From Ancylostoma caninum (taxonomy: Eukaryota > Nematoda > Chromadorea > Rhabditida > Ancylostomatidae), in assembly GCA_037903475.1 (NCBI GenBank), contig JBAJFG010000421.1, forward strand, positions 62,001 to 126,000: a stretch of 64,000 nucleotides of DNA, written 5' to 3'. Below, one piece after another: positions 1-12,075 of this stretch. A program made the position numbers and the translations under genes. The notes under the pieces are model-generated. The model searched no databases. It saw only the letters and a list, made by a program, of their open reading frames with translations, and had not been told where the DNA came from. How positions within the stretch are numbered: the first letter of the stretch is position 1; each line of letters starts with the position of its first letter.

Positions 1-10
1 TAATACGTAC

Positions 11-435
11 TTAAAGGCAGTGTGTCACCTTGTTTTGTGAGTTGTAAATATCAATAGACTCTAGACTTCCTCGTCACGCCAAATCCAAAGATGTACGTCG
101 AAACGCATAGATGTAAAGAAATCCCCGTTTTCGGAGGGTCCGAAAGTGCAGTTCACAGACCAACTGGGCGGAGCGGTCCGTGAATGTGCTGGCTGCGCGC
201 CACGTCTGCAGCGTTCTCCAACACGTCTAGACGTGTCCGATCGATGAGATCAATGGCTTCACGCGTCCACTCGGCTCGACAAACTGTTACAAATCCCGTC
301 CCGAAAAACGTTTAAAAATAGGGTTTAAAGACCTTTTTGCAACATTATAGGTATACCGTTGGACTCAGCGTGTCGAAGAGATTCAGAATCTGGTAAGAGC
401 TCAGACACGAAAACGAGGTGACACACTGCCTTTAA
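11..435. mobile_element. TTAA-flanked inverted-repeat MITE
   Basis: A perfect 20-bp inverted repeat closes this block: 11-30 is the exact reverse complement of 416-435. Both ends carry TTAA, the target-site signature of piggyBac-type transposition, followed by AGGCAGTG. The interior holds no open frame resembling a transposase, so this looks like a short non-autonomous element. The element at 13096-13566 also begins TTAAAGGCAG, so the two probably share a mobilising transposase (inference). Confidence 0.75.
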
Positions 436-1990
436 AAGCAGTACCTATGGAAATTTTTGTTTTCATCGAGATTGTAGCGTAATTTCAAAAGCTTTGGTGG
501 ACCAACGCTCTGCGCCTATGTAGGTGAACCAAAGGAGATTTAGCATGTGGACAATCGCACAATACTTGATAACATTTCCAACCCCCCCCCCTCCCCTGGG
601 GGTGTTCATGCTACGGGCCATACACGTGTCTAGAGAAAAAAAACATGCTATAATAAAGGGTAAAAAAGAACTAATGTACATAAGTAGCAGCATGCGCAAC
701 AAGAGAAACCAAATGGAGGATATGAGCTGAAAAAAAAAGTGGTGCAGTAAAATACGGAAAACGAGCTTATCATCACAAAACTGAGTGATTGGAGGAAAAA
801 ACAGCTGATCCTCATCACGCCATAACTCATCCGGAGAATACGAGTATACTTTGTCCTGTCCATCATATGTTGAGAACGCAGATGCCTTTAGTGACTCAAC
901 TAGCGCAGAATTACTGGAACTATTATCGCGGCTCCAAAACGAATGAAAATTCAGAGTTACAAATCATAGTGGCTCAGAAATTTGGTGGGTGTAAAAGTCT
1001 CATTTAGTCCATTTAAGTCTATGTAGATGTTCCAGTGGCCAGCTCATTTTAGGAAAAGAGGAGAAATGGCCTGAATATTCCAAGTCGGCGAATTTTGGCT
1101 GCTAATTTCAGTGATTGTTAATAAAGTGAACGAAAGAAATGAGCACGAAAACTTCATCAACGGCTAAAGAAAGTGAAACTGTCGGAAACTTAGTGATTTC
1201 TTTTGAAATGGTCCGTTTTAAAAATTCCTCTTCATCTATTCTTTTGCATATACTCAAAACAGCAACGAACACTGTTTCACTGAACATTATAAGGTCTGAC
1301 ATTTACTTCTAGAAGTCATAATAATCGTTGATGATCAGAAAGATAAAATACAGCAATCTGACTGCAAACCTGTTCATGGCCCATTCCGAGAACGCGACCA
1401 GATAAAAATTCTTCGTTAAATTCGTGTGACTGAATGGCATTTTGAGAGGGCATGAAGCAATGAAGCAGCAGGAAGTGAGCGGCATGTAAGAACTCTGCAT
1501 AGTTTTCCTGAGGGTGGCAAGAAGGAGAAAAAATCTTCTCATGTTGAGATATTAGCGTTTCTTCGGAAACTAGTTTGCAGCACTCTGCAATAGAAAGCAA
1601 GTTACTCTCGACGCTTACGACCAGAAGCTGTTCAGTCCCTGAGAGCTCCTGCAAAACACCCAGAAGGATTTGTATATCACCCTTTCCTGCTCAGAAGAAC
1701 GGTTGGAGCAAAATAAATATTTTCCAAAAAAAAACTTTCGATAATACACCAGTAATATTGGTGTGAATCTTCTCAACCAACCACAGAATTTATCCCTCCT
1801 AAATTATGATATTCCCATGAGAATGTATATTCGAACGAGTGCTGCTGCTCAACGGTTCCCCAAAATTATCATATCGCTCTCAGGAATGAGCTCATTGTCG
1901 GATCTTGTAAATGAACAAGCTCTTAAGAGTTGGATTTTGAAAATAAACAACGCTTACAAAAGCTTAGTGGTATTCCTTGATATTTTCCAG
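436..1990. other. No gene recognised; flank upstream of receptor locus 1
   Basis: This stretch contains only short isolated open frames, a C-rich run near 581-600 and A-rich tracts. Receptor locus 1 lacks visible exons 1 and 2, which by homology should lie upstream. I searched for the conserved exon-2 reading (RNPC...SD) and found no convincing match. A frame near 1815-1930 reads GMSSLSDL, loosely like the second membrane segment of the paralogues, but no usable splice sites bound it. Confidence 0.4.
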
Positions 1991-3350
1991 CGTTGACAAC
2001 CACGTTATTCGGCAAGATCTATGTGTCTATTGGCAAATAATTCCACTGCTTGGTCTGTTCTTTTCCTCCGTTCTTCTGCTAAATGTTGCCATCGACCGAT
2101 TGCTGTCATTGCGGAAATTCTAGTGAGTCACCTTGGAGTGTTAGGCCAACTGTCAGATGCTTAGCCCTTGTCCAGCTATCATATATCAATTAGTGTCTGC
2201 TTGATTCTGAAATAGCATTTTTAACAAAAATAACATCTTTCAAGCAAACACCTGATAGACGACTGGAAATCATTGTACATGACTGCACAAATTCTTCCGG
2301 CTACCGTATTTGCTATAGGGATGGTGTTCTGGATATTTTTCGAACGGACATCTAATGAGTGAGTGATTTTGCGTTAACATACTTTTCTTATCTTTCCTCC
2401 AAGTTCTTCCTCTACAGAATGCATCAAATTTAAGGAGCGTTCTTTGAACAACTAGTTTCATTTCAGAATGGCTGTCTGCGTCGTAACTGTGCCAATGCGT
2501 GGTGTGATTTACACCTTTTTTGTACACTTTATTATGGTTATTAACGTACTAATCATCCTGTGCTATGCTGCGTTCCTCATCATGGTTAAGAAAATTCGAA
2601 TAAGTAGGTTTCAGAAGAGTTGTTGGTGATTTTCAATTATAAATGCAAAATCCATTTCAAAAAAAAATGCGAACATTAAAAGAAGAGAAAGCCCTAGATC
2701 CTTTGTTATCAATCCACAATAGTGGTATCTCTCCCTCTTACTCGGAAAATCAAAAATCGAATTCAATCCAAATCGAATTTTTGAACTCGATTATATCTGA
2801 TGCTTCATCTGCTCTCGAATATATTAGAAAATAAGAAAATATGGTGGCGTTCAGGTAACGACAACATGAAGAGCATCTATCGTTCTTTGATAGTCATCAG
2901 TGCAACAGTTGTCTTCGGCTGGTTCAGCACAATGCTCATCGCTTCATTTGCTCAGCTGTTTCGCATTAATTTAGAACAGCTCTACATCAATTTACTGACT
3001 GGTCTGTTCGTAAACTTCGCTTGTGCGGCAAACTTCTTTGTCTACTACGCAGTAAGGTGAGCTATGCACAAATCACCTTTTTTTCGTAGGAAAGGTCTTC
3101 CATAAAAACTTTACGCCAGGAATTCCGTAGATACACAGTCACTTTTCCACTGCCACACCCTATTTCCCGAATGAAATGGAGGATTCTTCTTTTCAGCAAG
3201 GAGTACCGACGAGTTTTTGATGAGTACCTCTACATTCGACATCTGAAGAAGGCTCTTGGTGTAGCAGGTGTCACCAGTACAGGTGCTAAAACTGTCGATC
3301 GAATGCATGACTTTCAATCAGCCAGAACAAAACCTATTAGTATTGGGTGA
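1991..3350 (+). CDS. Srsx-like 7TM chemoreceptor, locus 1 (5' exons not found)
   Basis: Five exons fit in frame: 1991-2122, 2245-2358, 2467-2603, 2855-3056 and 3197-3350 (stop TGA 3348-3350). The first four have exactly the same lengths (132, 114, 137, 202 bp) and phases as exons 3-6 of loci 2 and 3. The reading covers TM3 to TM7: a conserved Cys in QDLCVYW, AIDRLLSL as the DRY-like motif after TM3, GLFVNFACAANFFVYY in TM7, then SKEYRR and a 50-residue cytoplasmic tail. The family is a nematode serpentine receptor, most like Srsx; this is from memory of the EYR and NxxVYY signatures. The acceptor of the second exon is TTTCAAG, weaker than usual. Exons for TM1 and TM2 are missing or too divergent to see, so the copy may be 5'-truncated. 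Expected role: chemosensory G-protein coupling in neuron cilia. Confidence 0.8.
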
Positions 3351-3840
3351 TATAGTATGTGGATATATAGGAACGAGCAGCTCAAAGGCAAGGGAGTATC
3401 GTGATATCTCAGGATACGTTCGGAACACCTCCAAGAGAACGTACATCAAGCTGCCGACGTCAATTTCGAAGAAAGTCACGCCTGTAGTGCAGTGATACGA
3501 AGCTATAAGGAACTTGATCAGAATCTCTCCGAATCTGTGACGTCGTTTCTCCCTACGTTTTAATAGGACTTGACGATATGAGTGAACCACTGGACAGTTT
3601 ATCAGATTTGTACTTTTGTTGTTGTCTTTACCGGTATCTTTCAACGTTACTTGTATTATTTTGTCAATTGAAAGTAGGTTAGGGTAGCATTCTGTTACAA
3701 GAATTCCAGGACATGTCATATCTACACTATTTCACTTTCATGTACATACGAACACTGGTGTATAAGAAGAACTCTGTGTTTATTTTTCCAGATTTTCATG
3801 TCTTTCTTAGATTTGTTGGTAATTCTCTCAATTCTATGTA

Positions 3841-3846
3841 AATAAA
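3841..3846 (+). terminator. Possible poly(A) signal of receptor locus 1
   Basis: AATAAA lies 490 bp past the stop codon, which is long for a nematode 3' UTR. The assignment is therefore tentative. Confidence 0.3.
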
Positions 3847-4400
3847 ACCGAGTTTTTCTCCAACTGGTTACGTTCAACTTGTACCAATTTACGGATACTG
3901 TACCATTTCAACCATCATGTGCATAAATTGTACAATGTGTTACAACCCCAGCAAAGAGTTTTGCATGGCAAAATCAGTGCTCAGTGTTTCGATAGAAATA
4001 AATATCATAAAGAGCTATGATGACCTTAGAATAAATGCGAAATAATGAGTTTGAATGACAGAAATGCGGCAGAGAGATAGCGACAAACCGATCACATGCA
4101 AAGCTGGCAGATACGATTGAATCCCGTGTTAAAGTGTATTTTTGAGTGAAACTCTCTCGAAACTAATGTAATAAATCCAATTCAGGTCGAGACCCGGTTT
4201 GTAAACAATTCTTTGCAGGTGGTTGTCAAAATCGTCGAACTCCCAAATTTCGGATTCACCGAATAAAAAATTTCTGCCAAAGAAATTCGTCCACGAAATG
4301 AAGTCGTGTCTATCCGCACCCACCTATGTATCTGCAAAACATATAAAAATTAGAGCCGCCTAACCCTGCTCTGAAAGGAGTTACGGAAAGAAGATTCTTT

Positions 4401-4427
4401 GTTGCAATACTTATGTCCGCCACTGTA
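4401..4427. mobile_element. Solitary Tc1/mariner-type terminus
   Basis: Read on the minus strand this is TA followed by CAGTGGCGGACATAAGTATT and GCAAC, a typical Tc1-like end with its TA target. No matching opposite end was seen within several kb, so it is probably a remnant. Confidence 0.4.
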
Positions 4428-4722
4428 TATGGTGCTAGATAGTGATTCCAATAGGTGGCACAGTCCGCAGGATCGACGGCTCCATTCGACCTCCAGAACG
4501 CCTTTTGCGCCAAAAAGTTTTCGGGCACGAAGTAAAGAATCCGAAAACAACAAATCCCAGCCACACATTTGCAACGTTCAAACAAAAGAAGTGCACTACC
4601 TAGGAGATTGAATCAAAACATGTTTGTCTGATGGTACGATTTGAGACAAAAAAGTATTAAAATTTTGCTTCTACACCACAAATTGAAAATCTGCGCAACC
4701 AGAAAGACATCAAAATACAAAC

Positions 4723-5172
4723 AAACATGTTTGCGAAGATACCCATGCTGTGGCATATCACATCTATTTCCTTGTCTGAATTGCTGAGAGACATGATTTC
4801 CCTTGCATAATTACGTATAAATACAGGCGATATACGTATAATTCTTCTGAATAGGCGAGAACAGTGGTCGTCTGTTTTGAGAAAGGGAAAAATATTTGCA
4901 TGAACTTTATAACGCTAACCTCTTTCTGGCATGTTGCGCACAATTCCACCTCGGCTTTCAACGAGTGTCTTTTTAACAGTCTAACCTTTATTCGAAACAT
5001 GTCGAGAAATGAAATCCCAAGGGACAAGTTACTCAAGGCGGAATAAATTCTTGTTTTTCATTATCAAATAACACGCGATTTTGCACTCATTAATACCTCA
5101 GAGCTCATGAACCACTCGAAGTTTGTTCAAGGAGGCAAGCCAGTTCTTATGCTTATCCGGTGTTAGGAAGGT
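4723..5172 (+). promoter_or_regulatory. Upstream block of receptor locus 2, shared with locus 3
   Basis: This block resembles 14050-14508 along its length. Shared landmarks are ACATGTTTGCGAAGAT, ATAATTACGTATAA, GGCGAGAACAGTGG, ATATTTGCATGAAC, TTTGCACTCATTAAT and TTCATGAAC-like sequence, ending just before the initiator ATG. The order is kept and indels are frequent. The simplest reading is that the tandem duplication carried the promoter along; the best-kept patches are candidate control sites. No protein reading frame is shared. Confidence 0.5.
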
Positions 5173-8100
5173 ATGGAAACACATATCCCATTGTTCTATC
5201 AGGTGTTCTACATCGTCATCTCTTCCATCAGCATAGTTGGTAATTCTTGTATAGTTTATGTTACGATTCGATCCAGGTACGTTTGATGTGGACGAATTCC
5301 ACAACCTTCTTTCAAATCATAATGCTGTTGTTCTACTTTGTTGTTTTACAAATGTTATGATCCTCCTGATGCTTTTTCCAAAGCGTTAGACCTCAGCAAG
5401 ACATTTGACCGCTTTGATGACCTTACCAAGACGTTTCTTCTGAATCTCCATGTAAGATGATCGAAGGCCGGAAGAGAATGAGTTGACTGGGTCCAAGGGC
5501 ACTTTCGCCAGGAATATTTTCGACTCCCTTGCGCCGACAACAAAATGGCGTTCAATAATAGTGCACTTAACGATGTACTTCAATGGGTGGCACCCTCGGT
5601 AAATCACCCTTCCAATTTCTCACAATTGCTTTCCTTTAAACCTCCTTTGCAGTACCATAGACTCTGCCAATTCATCTGTGGGTCTTCAACCGGGTGAACT
5701 TTGTCATCCTTTGCAACATTAAAAGGTCTTAAAACACTGGAAATACTGAGAATGACAGAGCGGATTCGCGTATACTGCTTAGTCTTACTAGTGATCTCTC
5801 ACAAGCAGGCAGTTTACACAAACGAGCCTTTATTGTATCTTTTGCACTTTAGCTAGTGACTTGTTGTACCATTTGGCTGGTTTTGTGAAGAATTCGAGGA
5901 TGTGGTTTCTGCCTCGAATTCCACACAGCTACTAGACCTCACTTTCTGTACTCACAAAGATACACTTCTCTATGAAAGCTCTATAATGGCTGCTATCGAT
6001 AGTTGGATTTCGCTTGAGCAAACGAAACTACTAATTTTTCTTGTTCAAATCACGCTTATTACAAAATTCTTCTACGCAGTTTTTTTTTTACTTTGTCGTC
6101 ATTATAACCCTTCCTTTTCACTTAGAGATCAAAGAAGAATGCAATCAAACATCGTCTGTATCCTTACTATTGCTGGTCCCACTTCACGAGGTGGCACTTT
6201 TTTATTGGCAGACTTATACGCAGTGAGCGTCATTGTCGTGCCCCGGGGTCCGTCGGCGGTTCAGTGGCTCAGGTTAGACCCCGAGCACGACTGGCCGCGT
6301 CCGTGGAGAATGCGCTTCCTACTAACCTAATGGCGGCCTATCCCCACAGACGTGCCCGGCCGATAACCTAGGATCCCGCTTCCCACTTCCCGTCTCCCTC
6401 ACAAGGTCCCTACGCTGCGCCCCCAACTCCGGCCCCGCCCACAATGGTGTTACTTAACAAGTAGGGTATGAACAACGACATATTGCTACACAACAGAACA
6501 CGATATTGATGATAGTTAATGGTAGCGAATATACACGACATCAATACACGACTATCAATAATAAAGTACAACGAAATGGTATCGGGGCCAGCTCAGCAGC
6601 AGAACATGGTGGAATGGTATTGCTCACGGGACACGGCGATGGTATGCCGGAGGAGGACCTGCTACTCCAGATGGTATCATCACGAACGACACGGATCGAA
6701 CGAGCGACGCGGGAGCACCGTAGAACCCAACCGTCCGGCGCGACAGCACGGCAGCGACTGATTTCGAAAATCGATCGCGCCGCGCCGTCCGCACGCGACT
6801 CAGCGTGGGAACTACCGTGCGCCAGGTCTGCGCGGCGGGACCCCGCCACAGGGCAGAGTCGCGCACGGCGCTACAGTCATGATCGTAAACCCAGAAATCG
6901 CAAGCCAAAAACTCTGTAGATTAGTCGATTGGTCAGGCCGTTCGTATAAGAGAATTACCTGGAAACTTAGATCCACCAGAAGTAAGCAAACATATGCTAC
7001 TAAAAAGCCTACGTTTTAGGATTACAGTACATAAAGATTGCAATTAAGTCAGTAGTTATCATTTAGAGCGCGATATTCTAGCTCTAATGACAACATTCGA
7101 ATTTTCAGAAGTCTTCGAAACCCTTGCAGTATTTTCATAGGACTGATATCAATGAGTGATGTAGTGCATATGCTCGCTCACTATGTGACATTGATCTCGT
7201 ACAACATGTGAGTTGGTATTATTTTATCGAAGATTAAGTAGAACTTTTGTCAAATAACCGTAAAAGAAAATAAATAGCAAAGTATATGCAGCAAGTGTGC
7301 AGCCTTCACCGACATCTGAACTAGCAAAATCTAGCAAATTATTTGGATTGGTCAGATGAGCCTTCCTACACCAACTTCAGATTGAATACAACATTTTGTC
7401 CTGTAAGTTGTGATCGCCTTGCTTTCACATTCTGAGCGCGTAAGAGCACGGATTATGACGAAAAGAAGCAAATGCGCAATTCTAGCGTGACGATAACAAT
7501 CTTTATGAGACCATCGTCGGAACACTCATAACGCCTGCTTTATGATCCCTGAGGCGTTCAAAAACGATAATGCTGGCGCGTTCGTGACGCCTGGACTGCC
7601 TTTGAAGGTGATTCTCCAACTGATGTCTTTCGAATTTTCACCGGATCATCTCGCTTCCTTCACTTCGCTTAGGCTGATTCGGCGGCGCTGCACTGCTGCT
7701 GCTAGCCACACGAGCGGCCTGTCAACCACTATTTGACAGCGTTCAGCCTGCTCGACCACCCCAAATTGTTCTAGAATCTTGAGGTCGAAGTCTTCTTTTG
7801 GTTGCTGCCTTTGGAAGGAAAACCATAAAATAATTAAATCTCTAGCTAATAAATTGAAATATAAGTCTTGCTCAATTCTCAGGAGTCCAACCCATTTGAT
7901 ACGTCACGATACTTGCGTCCTATGGCAGCTGCTTCCTCTTTCTGCCATGTGCTTCTCATCGATACTCCTCCTTAATGTTGCTGTTGATAGACTAATGTCT
8001 CTGCACAAATTCTAGTAAGTGATCCAGCAGTTCAATATCAATAGATTGATTCTAAAGGAACACAGAAAATTCCGGCTCCTATGTTTTGGTTTGAGGAACA

Positions 8101-9633
8101 GAAGTGAATATCTTTCAGCCATATACTCGTCAACATCTATAAAAATCTATATGTGGGAACACAAGTTAGTATTGCTGCCACGATCCCCGCCGTTCTGACA
8201 ATTTGGATATTTAGTGCTAGAACGACTGATAGGTATGTTTTCATGGTTGAATCTTCCTTAAAGAAGAAGGTGTTATGCAACCCATTGTTTTCGTATGTTC
8301 GGGAAAACTGATACATTTCTCACATGTGGCTGATGAGCTTAATGAATATCACTTGCTACGAATCAACAATGGAAAGCATAAGTAAATACAGTACCCGCAC
8401 TAAGTTTGTTAAAAATGAACATATAGAACGCGGATTTGCGTTATTTTCGTTCTAGGCTGTTATAGCTCATCGTAACAAAGCGATTCACAGACCAAACCAG
8501 GGGTAAAAACGGCAATGGGGTGGGTTACCATATTTCATGAAATCAGCCCTAAATTCTGATTTTAAACAACGAAATTCGCCAGTTTTTAATCCTGCCGCGG
8601 CCTTGCCGCACGTGGCACGCGACATACTTTGATGCGCGGCACGATCCGAGCTCTATAAATGACTCTGGAATTTCAACGTTCAAAATCGAAATTTAGTGCT
8701 GGTTCCATGAAATATGCTAGCCCACTCCACTTCTGCATCTGACCCGTGGTTTGGTCTGTGAATCGCTTTGTTACGATGAGTTATCGCCCTGGAACGAAAA
8801 GAACGCAAATCCGCGTTCTGAACGTTGATTTTTAACAAACTTAGTGCGGGTATTGTAGATCATAATATTGGATAATCGAGTGAAAAATAATTCGGAATTG
8901 AAGAATGTGAGAGAAATACAAGCAATAATCTCACTGTCATTTATAAACCCACTAGCTTCTGAAAAGTACTATGAGAGAAAATCTAACAACGAGCCCTACA
9001 CAGTATCGTCACAAGTTTTGAGAGAATCTATTAAGAATCCCATTCAGAGATGTTTTCTGTTTCGCGCCGGCAGTAATGGATGAACAACAATCAAAGGTTT
9101 TTGTCTCTGGATTACTGATTTTAAACACTTTAATACTTGCCTGTTATGGATTTTTCCTTCGAAGAGTGCGGAAAATAAGAATATGTGGGTGGTGTTGATT
9201 GAGCTGGACAATTAATAAGTGAAGGTGAATTTGCTCATGAGCATACTTCAGCAGACGAAACCGCAAAAGGAATTTACCGCTCCCTTATTCTTATCAGCTT
9301 GGAAGTGGTGCTTGGCTCGTTCAGTACCGCTCTTATTCCATCTGCTCTGAGTCTGATGGAAATCAACATCAAAGACATTCACGTTATGCTGCTGGCCGGA
9401 TTATTCACAAATTTAGCTACTGCTACGAATTTTTTCATATACTATTTCATAAGGTTTGTCGAACTTGATTGTAGAACTGTACACAGCTTTGAACTTATTC
9501 TTTCAGCAGCGAGTATCGGAGGTTATTCCACCAGTTTCTTCACATTCGTTTTCTCGAGACTTCTAAAGGAATCGAGAAAAGAGTAACTCCAATATCGACG
9601 GTCAACATTACCAACGGGAGAAATGACTATTAA
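5173..9633 (+). CDS. Srsx-like 7TM chemoreceptor, locus 2
   Basis: Seven exons join into 915 bp (304 aa plus stop): 5173-5276, 7109-7207, 7883-8014, 8119-8232, 9048-9184, 9252-9453 and 9507-9633. All junctions are GT-AG and phases match locus 3 exactly. The start is the ATG of METHIPLF, kept in locus 3. TM1 lies at about residues 10-31 and ends IVYVTIRSR. TM2 carries IFIGLISMSD. TM3 starts at the conserved Cys79 and ends AVDRLMSL (Asp103-Arg104). TM7 reads GLFTNLATATNFFIYYF and is followed by SSEYRR. A poly(A) signal follows 57 bp after the stop. Family: nematode serpentine receptor, Srsx-like; ligand unknown. Intron 1 holds two GC-rich blocks and intron 4 a foldback MITE, yet the frame is intact. 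Confidence 0.9.
6226..6910. repeat. Two GC-rich blocks inside intron 1 of receptor locus 2
   Basis: Positions 6226-6440 and 6600-6910 are much richer in G+C than the surrounding AT-rich intron, which suggests inserted repeats. The first includes CCCCGGGGTCC and ends near GCCCACAATGG. I could not define terminal repeats or match a known family. Apparent open frames here reflect base composition only. Confidence 0.35.
8389..8855. mobile_element. Foldback MITE with TA flanks in intron 4 of locus 2
   Basis: The ends CAGTACCCGCACTAAGTTTG (left) and its near-perfect complement (right, CAATACCCGC read inward) are each flanked by TA. Inverted similarity continues well over 100 bp into each arm, including AACGCGGATTTGCGTT, AACAAAGCGATTCACAGACC and their complements. 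No open frame is present. The TA target and CAGT start point to Tc1/mariner-type mobilisation. Confidence 0.8.
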
Positions 9634-9689
9634 TTTGACTCTAATTTAATTCGAAGCGCTTCTGTCATATCATGATACATGGCTTTACG

Positions 9690-9695
9690 AATAAA
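9690..9695 (+). terminator. Poly(A) signal of receptor locus 2
   Basis: AATAAA begins 57 bp after the stop codon, a normal distance for a nematode 3' UTR. Confidence 0.6.
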
Positions 9696-9983
9696 AAACA
9701 CAGATAATATTGTTCCGATTAGCGTTCACGTTAGGTTGTTTGTAAAATAATGCCTAGTTTTGGTTGCAACATCTTCGGTGCAGAAAATTTTCGGTTTTTC
9801 CAAAAACCGATATGTGAGCTTGTATATTACCTAACAGTAAATTTCTTGGCCTTTCCGATCTTCTTGTCTAATTCGGAAGAAATTACCATTTTGATGAATT
9901 TTCATGTTGGAAATTTTAGTTCTGCGAACCAAAACTAATCGTCTCAGGAACTGCTTGGAATACCACCAAAACTTGGCTCACAA

Positions 9984-11361
9984 GGGAAGGATACCAAATG
10001 TCTGTGGCACTTCATAATGGAATGTGCCTCATAATATGAAGTTGACCATGCTGATCTCGATTATGTTCTCCATAATTGCCTAATACTACTACGCAAAAAG
10101 TTATAGCCTTGTCTGTGCAGTATTATGAGCAGTTTCTGCATCAACTCACCTTAACCCCACGTAGTAGGCGTTGCCGAGAAAAATGAATGCAGAATTCGTG
10201 ATCAGCAGTCCAAGTAACCCTGTATGCAAAATCTCAGCAGAAAATGCATCACCACGGGTAAAGAATTGCGCCTTGATTAGTCGCTACTACTACTAATTAC
10301 AAGGGAACTTTGCTTCATCGGAGACTTCCTCGTGGGGAGTGTACACTGCCTTGTGCATCTCGAAGCTCTGATTTCAAAACTATCTTGACCTTGGCCCAGC
10401 CTCGCGTCTGCAATGATTTATATTCATTTTTCCAGACGCAAGTGATAAGAAGGTATACATAAAATAAGGTATGTCAGGTAGGTCAAGGAAGTGTGGCGCA
10501 GTGGTAAGTGTCTCTGTTCCCGTGAATACCCTCACGGGTTCAATTCCCCTCAGGGGTGGCACTTTTGCATTTTCTCCCAGTTACTGATTTTCTCTAAAAA
10601 TCTATTCTATGCAGTTTTTTGTAAGTGTTTCTACTTGCAAATACATATTCTAAAAGCTTGAAAGCGTTTTCAAAGATCTTCACTACCCCGACTTCGTCGA
10701 CAGTGGAACTACTGATGGACTCACGTGAGCCCAAATTTTCAAGGAATTCTTTTTTGCTGAAAATTTCCATAATAGGGTTATCTGAAGTGCTGAACACGAA
10801 TATGATATCCATTTCGTGACGTCACTACATTCTTATAGGTTTGCGGTAGAATGAACAGCAATTACTGTAGAAAACCAAACAAAATTGTTGAATTTCGACA
10901 TTAAAATGTTAGAGGCTTGCAAAATGATGCTGATAATCGTGATCAGCACCTGGAATTACCCCTATGTGCAAAACTTGGATGGAATCTGCGAGATGCTTGA
11001 ACTACCCTATACCCAATGACCGTTTCCTCGTGAGTGGTAGTAGTAGTAAATGATCAAGGGGTGATTGTCTAACCGTAATTCTTGCCATTTTTCGCTGAAA
11101 TTTTGCATACAGGTTCAGTTGAGCTACTGATCGCGAATTCTGCATCCATTTTGCACTACAACGCCTATCTTGTGGGTTCACGGGAGGTGGATGTAAAAAC
11201 TGTACCTTCGAATGTACTGCACAGACAAGGCTATAACTTTTTGCTCAGTAGTATTAGGCACTAATGGAGAACATAATCGAGATCAGCATCGTCAACTTCA
11301 TATTATGAGGCACATTCCATTTTGAAGTGCCACAGACATTTGGTATCCCTCCCTTGTCAGA
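9984..11361. mobile_element. Long inverted-repeat element with about 340-bp arms
   Basis: The left arm (about 9984-10320) and right arm (about 11022-11361) are reverse complements. The outer 150 bp match almost perfectly, for example GATACCAAATGTCTGTGGCA and TCGATTATGTTCTCCAT. The inner parts have diverged but keep TATGCAAAAT and GCAGAATTCG motifs. The spacer (10321-11021) contains a tRNA-like unit and another partial copy of the arm's inner motif near 10936-10980. No transposase frame is visible. It lies between receptor loci 2 and 3. Confidence 0.75.
10489..10566 (+). repeat. tRNA-like unit (SINE head or tRNA pseudogene)
   Basis: The unit has a good A box (TGGCGCAGTGG) and a good B box (GGTTCAATTCC) at normal pol III spacing. 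GAAGTG before the A box can pair with CACTTT after the B box. CCCGTGAA and TCACGGG can pair as a long variable arm, as in Ser or Leu tRNAs. The T stem has a C-C mismatch and no clear anticodon loop can be drawn, so a working tRNA is unlikely. It sits in the spacer of a long inverted repeat. Confidence 0.5.
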
Positions 11362-12075
11362 ATGCGTGAGAGAATGCGTATCACAAAGATACTTCTCAGT
11401 TGCTTCGAATAAAAGAAAGGTCGTGTAAATCTGCCTGGGGCTAGCGATCCTGAACAGGTGACAATAATCAAAGAGAACTCATCGAAAACAACATATCTGG
11501 TTTCTCAGAACCTCACCTGTAATTGTCGTCAAACCACCTCTCCCCCGGGCGTCAATGGGAGAATGGAAAAGCCCGGCGAGTAGGTGCCGCACAAACTGAA
11601 CGAATACCACAATGATCCTCGTTAGCAGGTGTCCTTCGCAAATTTGTGCTGAGAAAGCTGCATCCAAATCCTCGATCATTTATTAATACATTATGAAGAA
11701 TAGATCATCTCCGACGAAACAAATTGCCGTGCTCAACAGCCGAAGAAGGAATAAGCCATGAAACACTTTTAGGAACTGAAAGAATGCCAAATGAGAAAGT
11801 CGCAGTGAACTTGTGGTGGTATGCCACAAAAATCGTTCATTACGGCCCACAGATTCTTTCTCAGCTAAGACGTACTTCCGCGATGTGGATGAAATAAATC
11901 GGGAACCTCAAAGAATGAACCCATGTCGCTCGAAAAAATGGATCACATTCTCCTACACAGCACTGTCCTGCCCATGAAGCATACTAAATACTGCACAGGC
12001 TAAAACAGTAAGGCTAGGAAGCTCTGCCTCACGCACCTTGATGAGCGGACCTCTCAATACTCTCCCAGGCATCTC
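11362..12075. other. No gene recognised
   Basis: No exon, terminal repeat or RNA gene is supported between the inverted-repeat element and the mariner remnant. A 66-residue open frame on the minus strand near 11479-11679 has no supporting splice or start context. Confidence 0.4.

Larger units (their letters stand above)
3351..4722. other. Intergenic stretch between receptor loci 1 and 2
   Basis: No exon is supported here. It contains a possible poly(A) signal for locus 1 and one Tc1-like terminus, listed separately. Short open frames on the minus strand between 4129 and 4585 are not bounded by splice signals and match nothing I recognise. Confidence 0.45.

Noticed and set aside
1763..1996. 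Possible TM1-TM2 exons of receptor locus 1
   Set aside because: GMSSLSDL recalls the paralogues' TM2, but the flanks do not fit and no 99-bp exon with correct phases can be drawn.
9732..9940. Mariner-like end TTAGGTTGTTTGTAAAATAA downstream of receptor locus 2
   Set aside because: No matching opposite end; only a weak internal inverted match (TAGTTTTGGTT) near 9752 and 9925.
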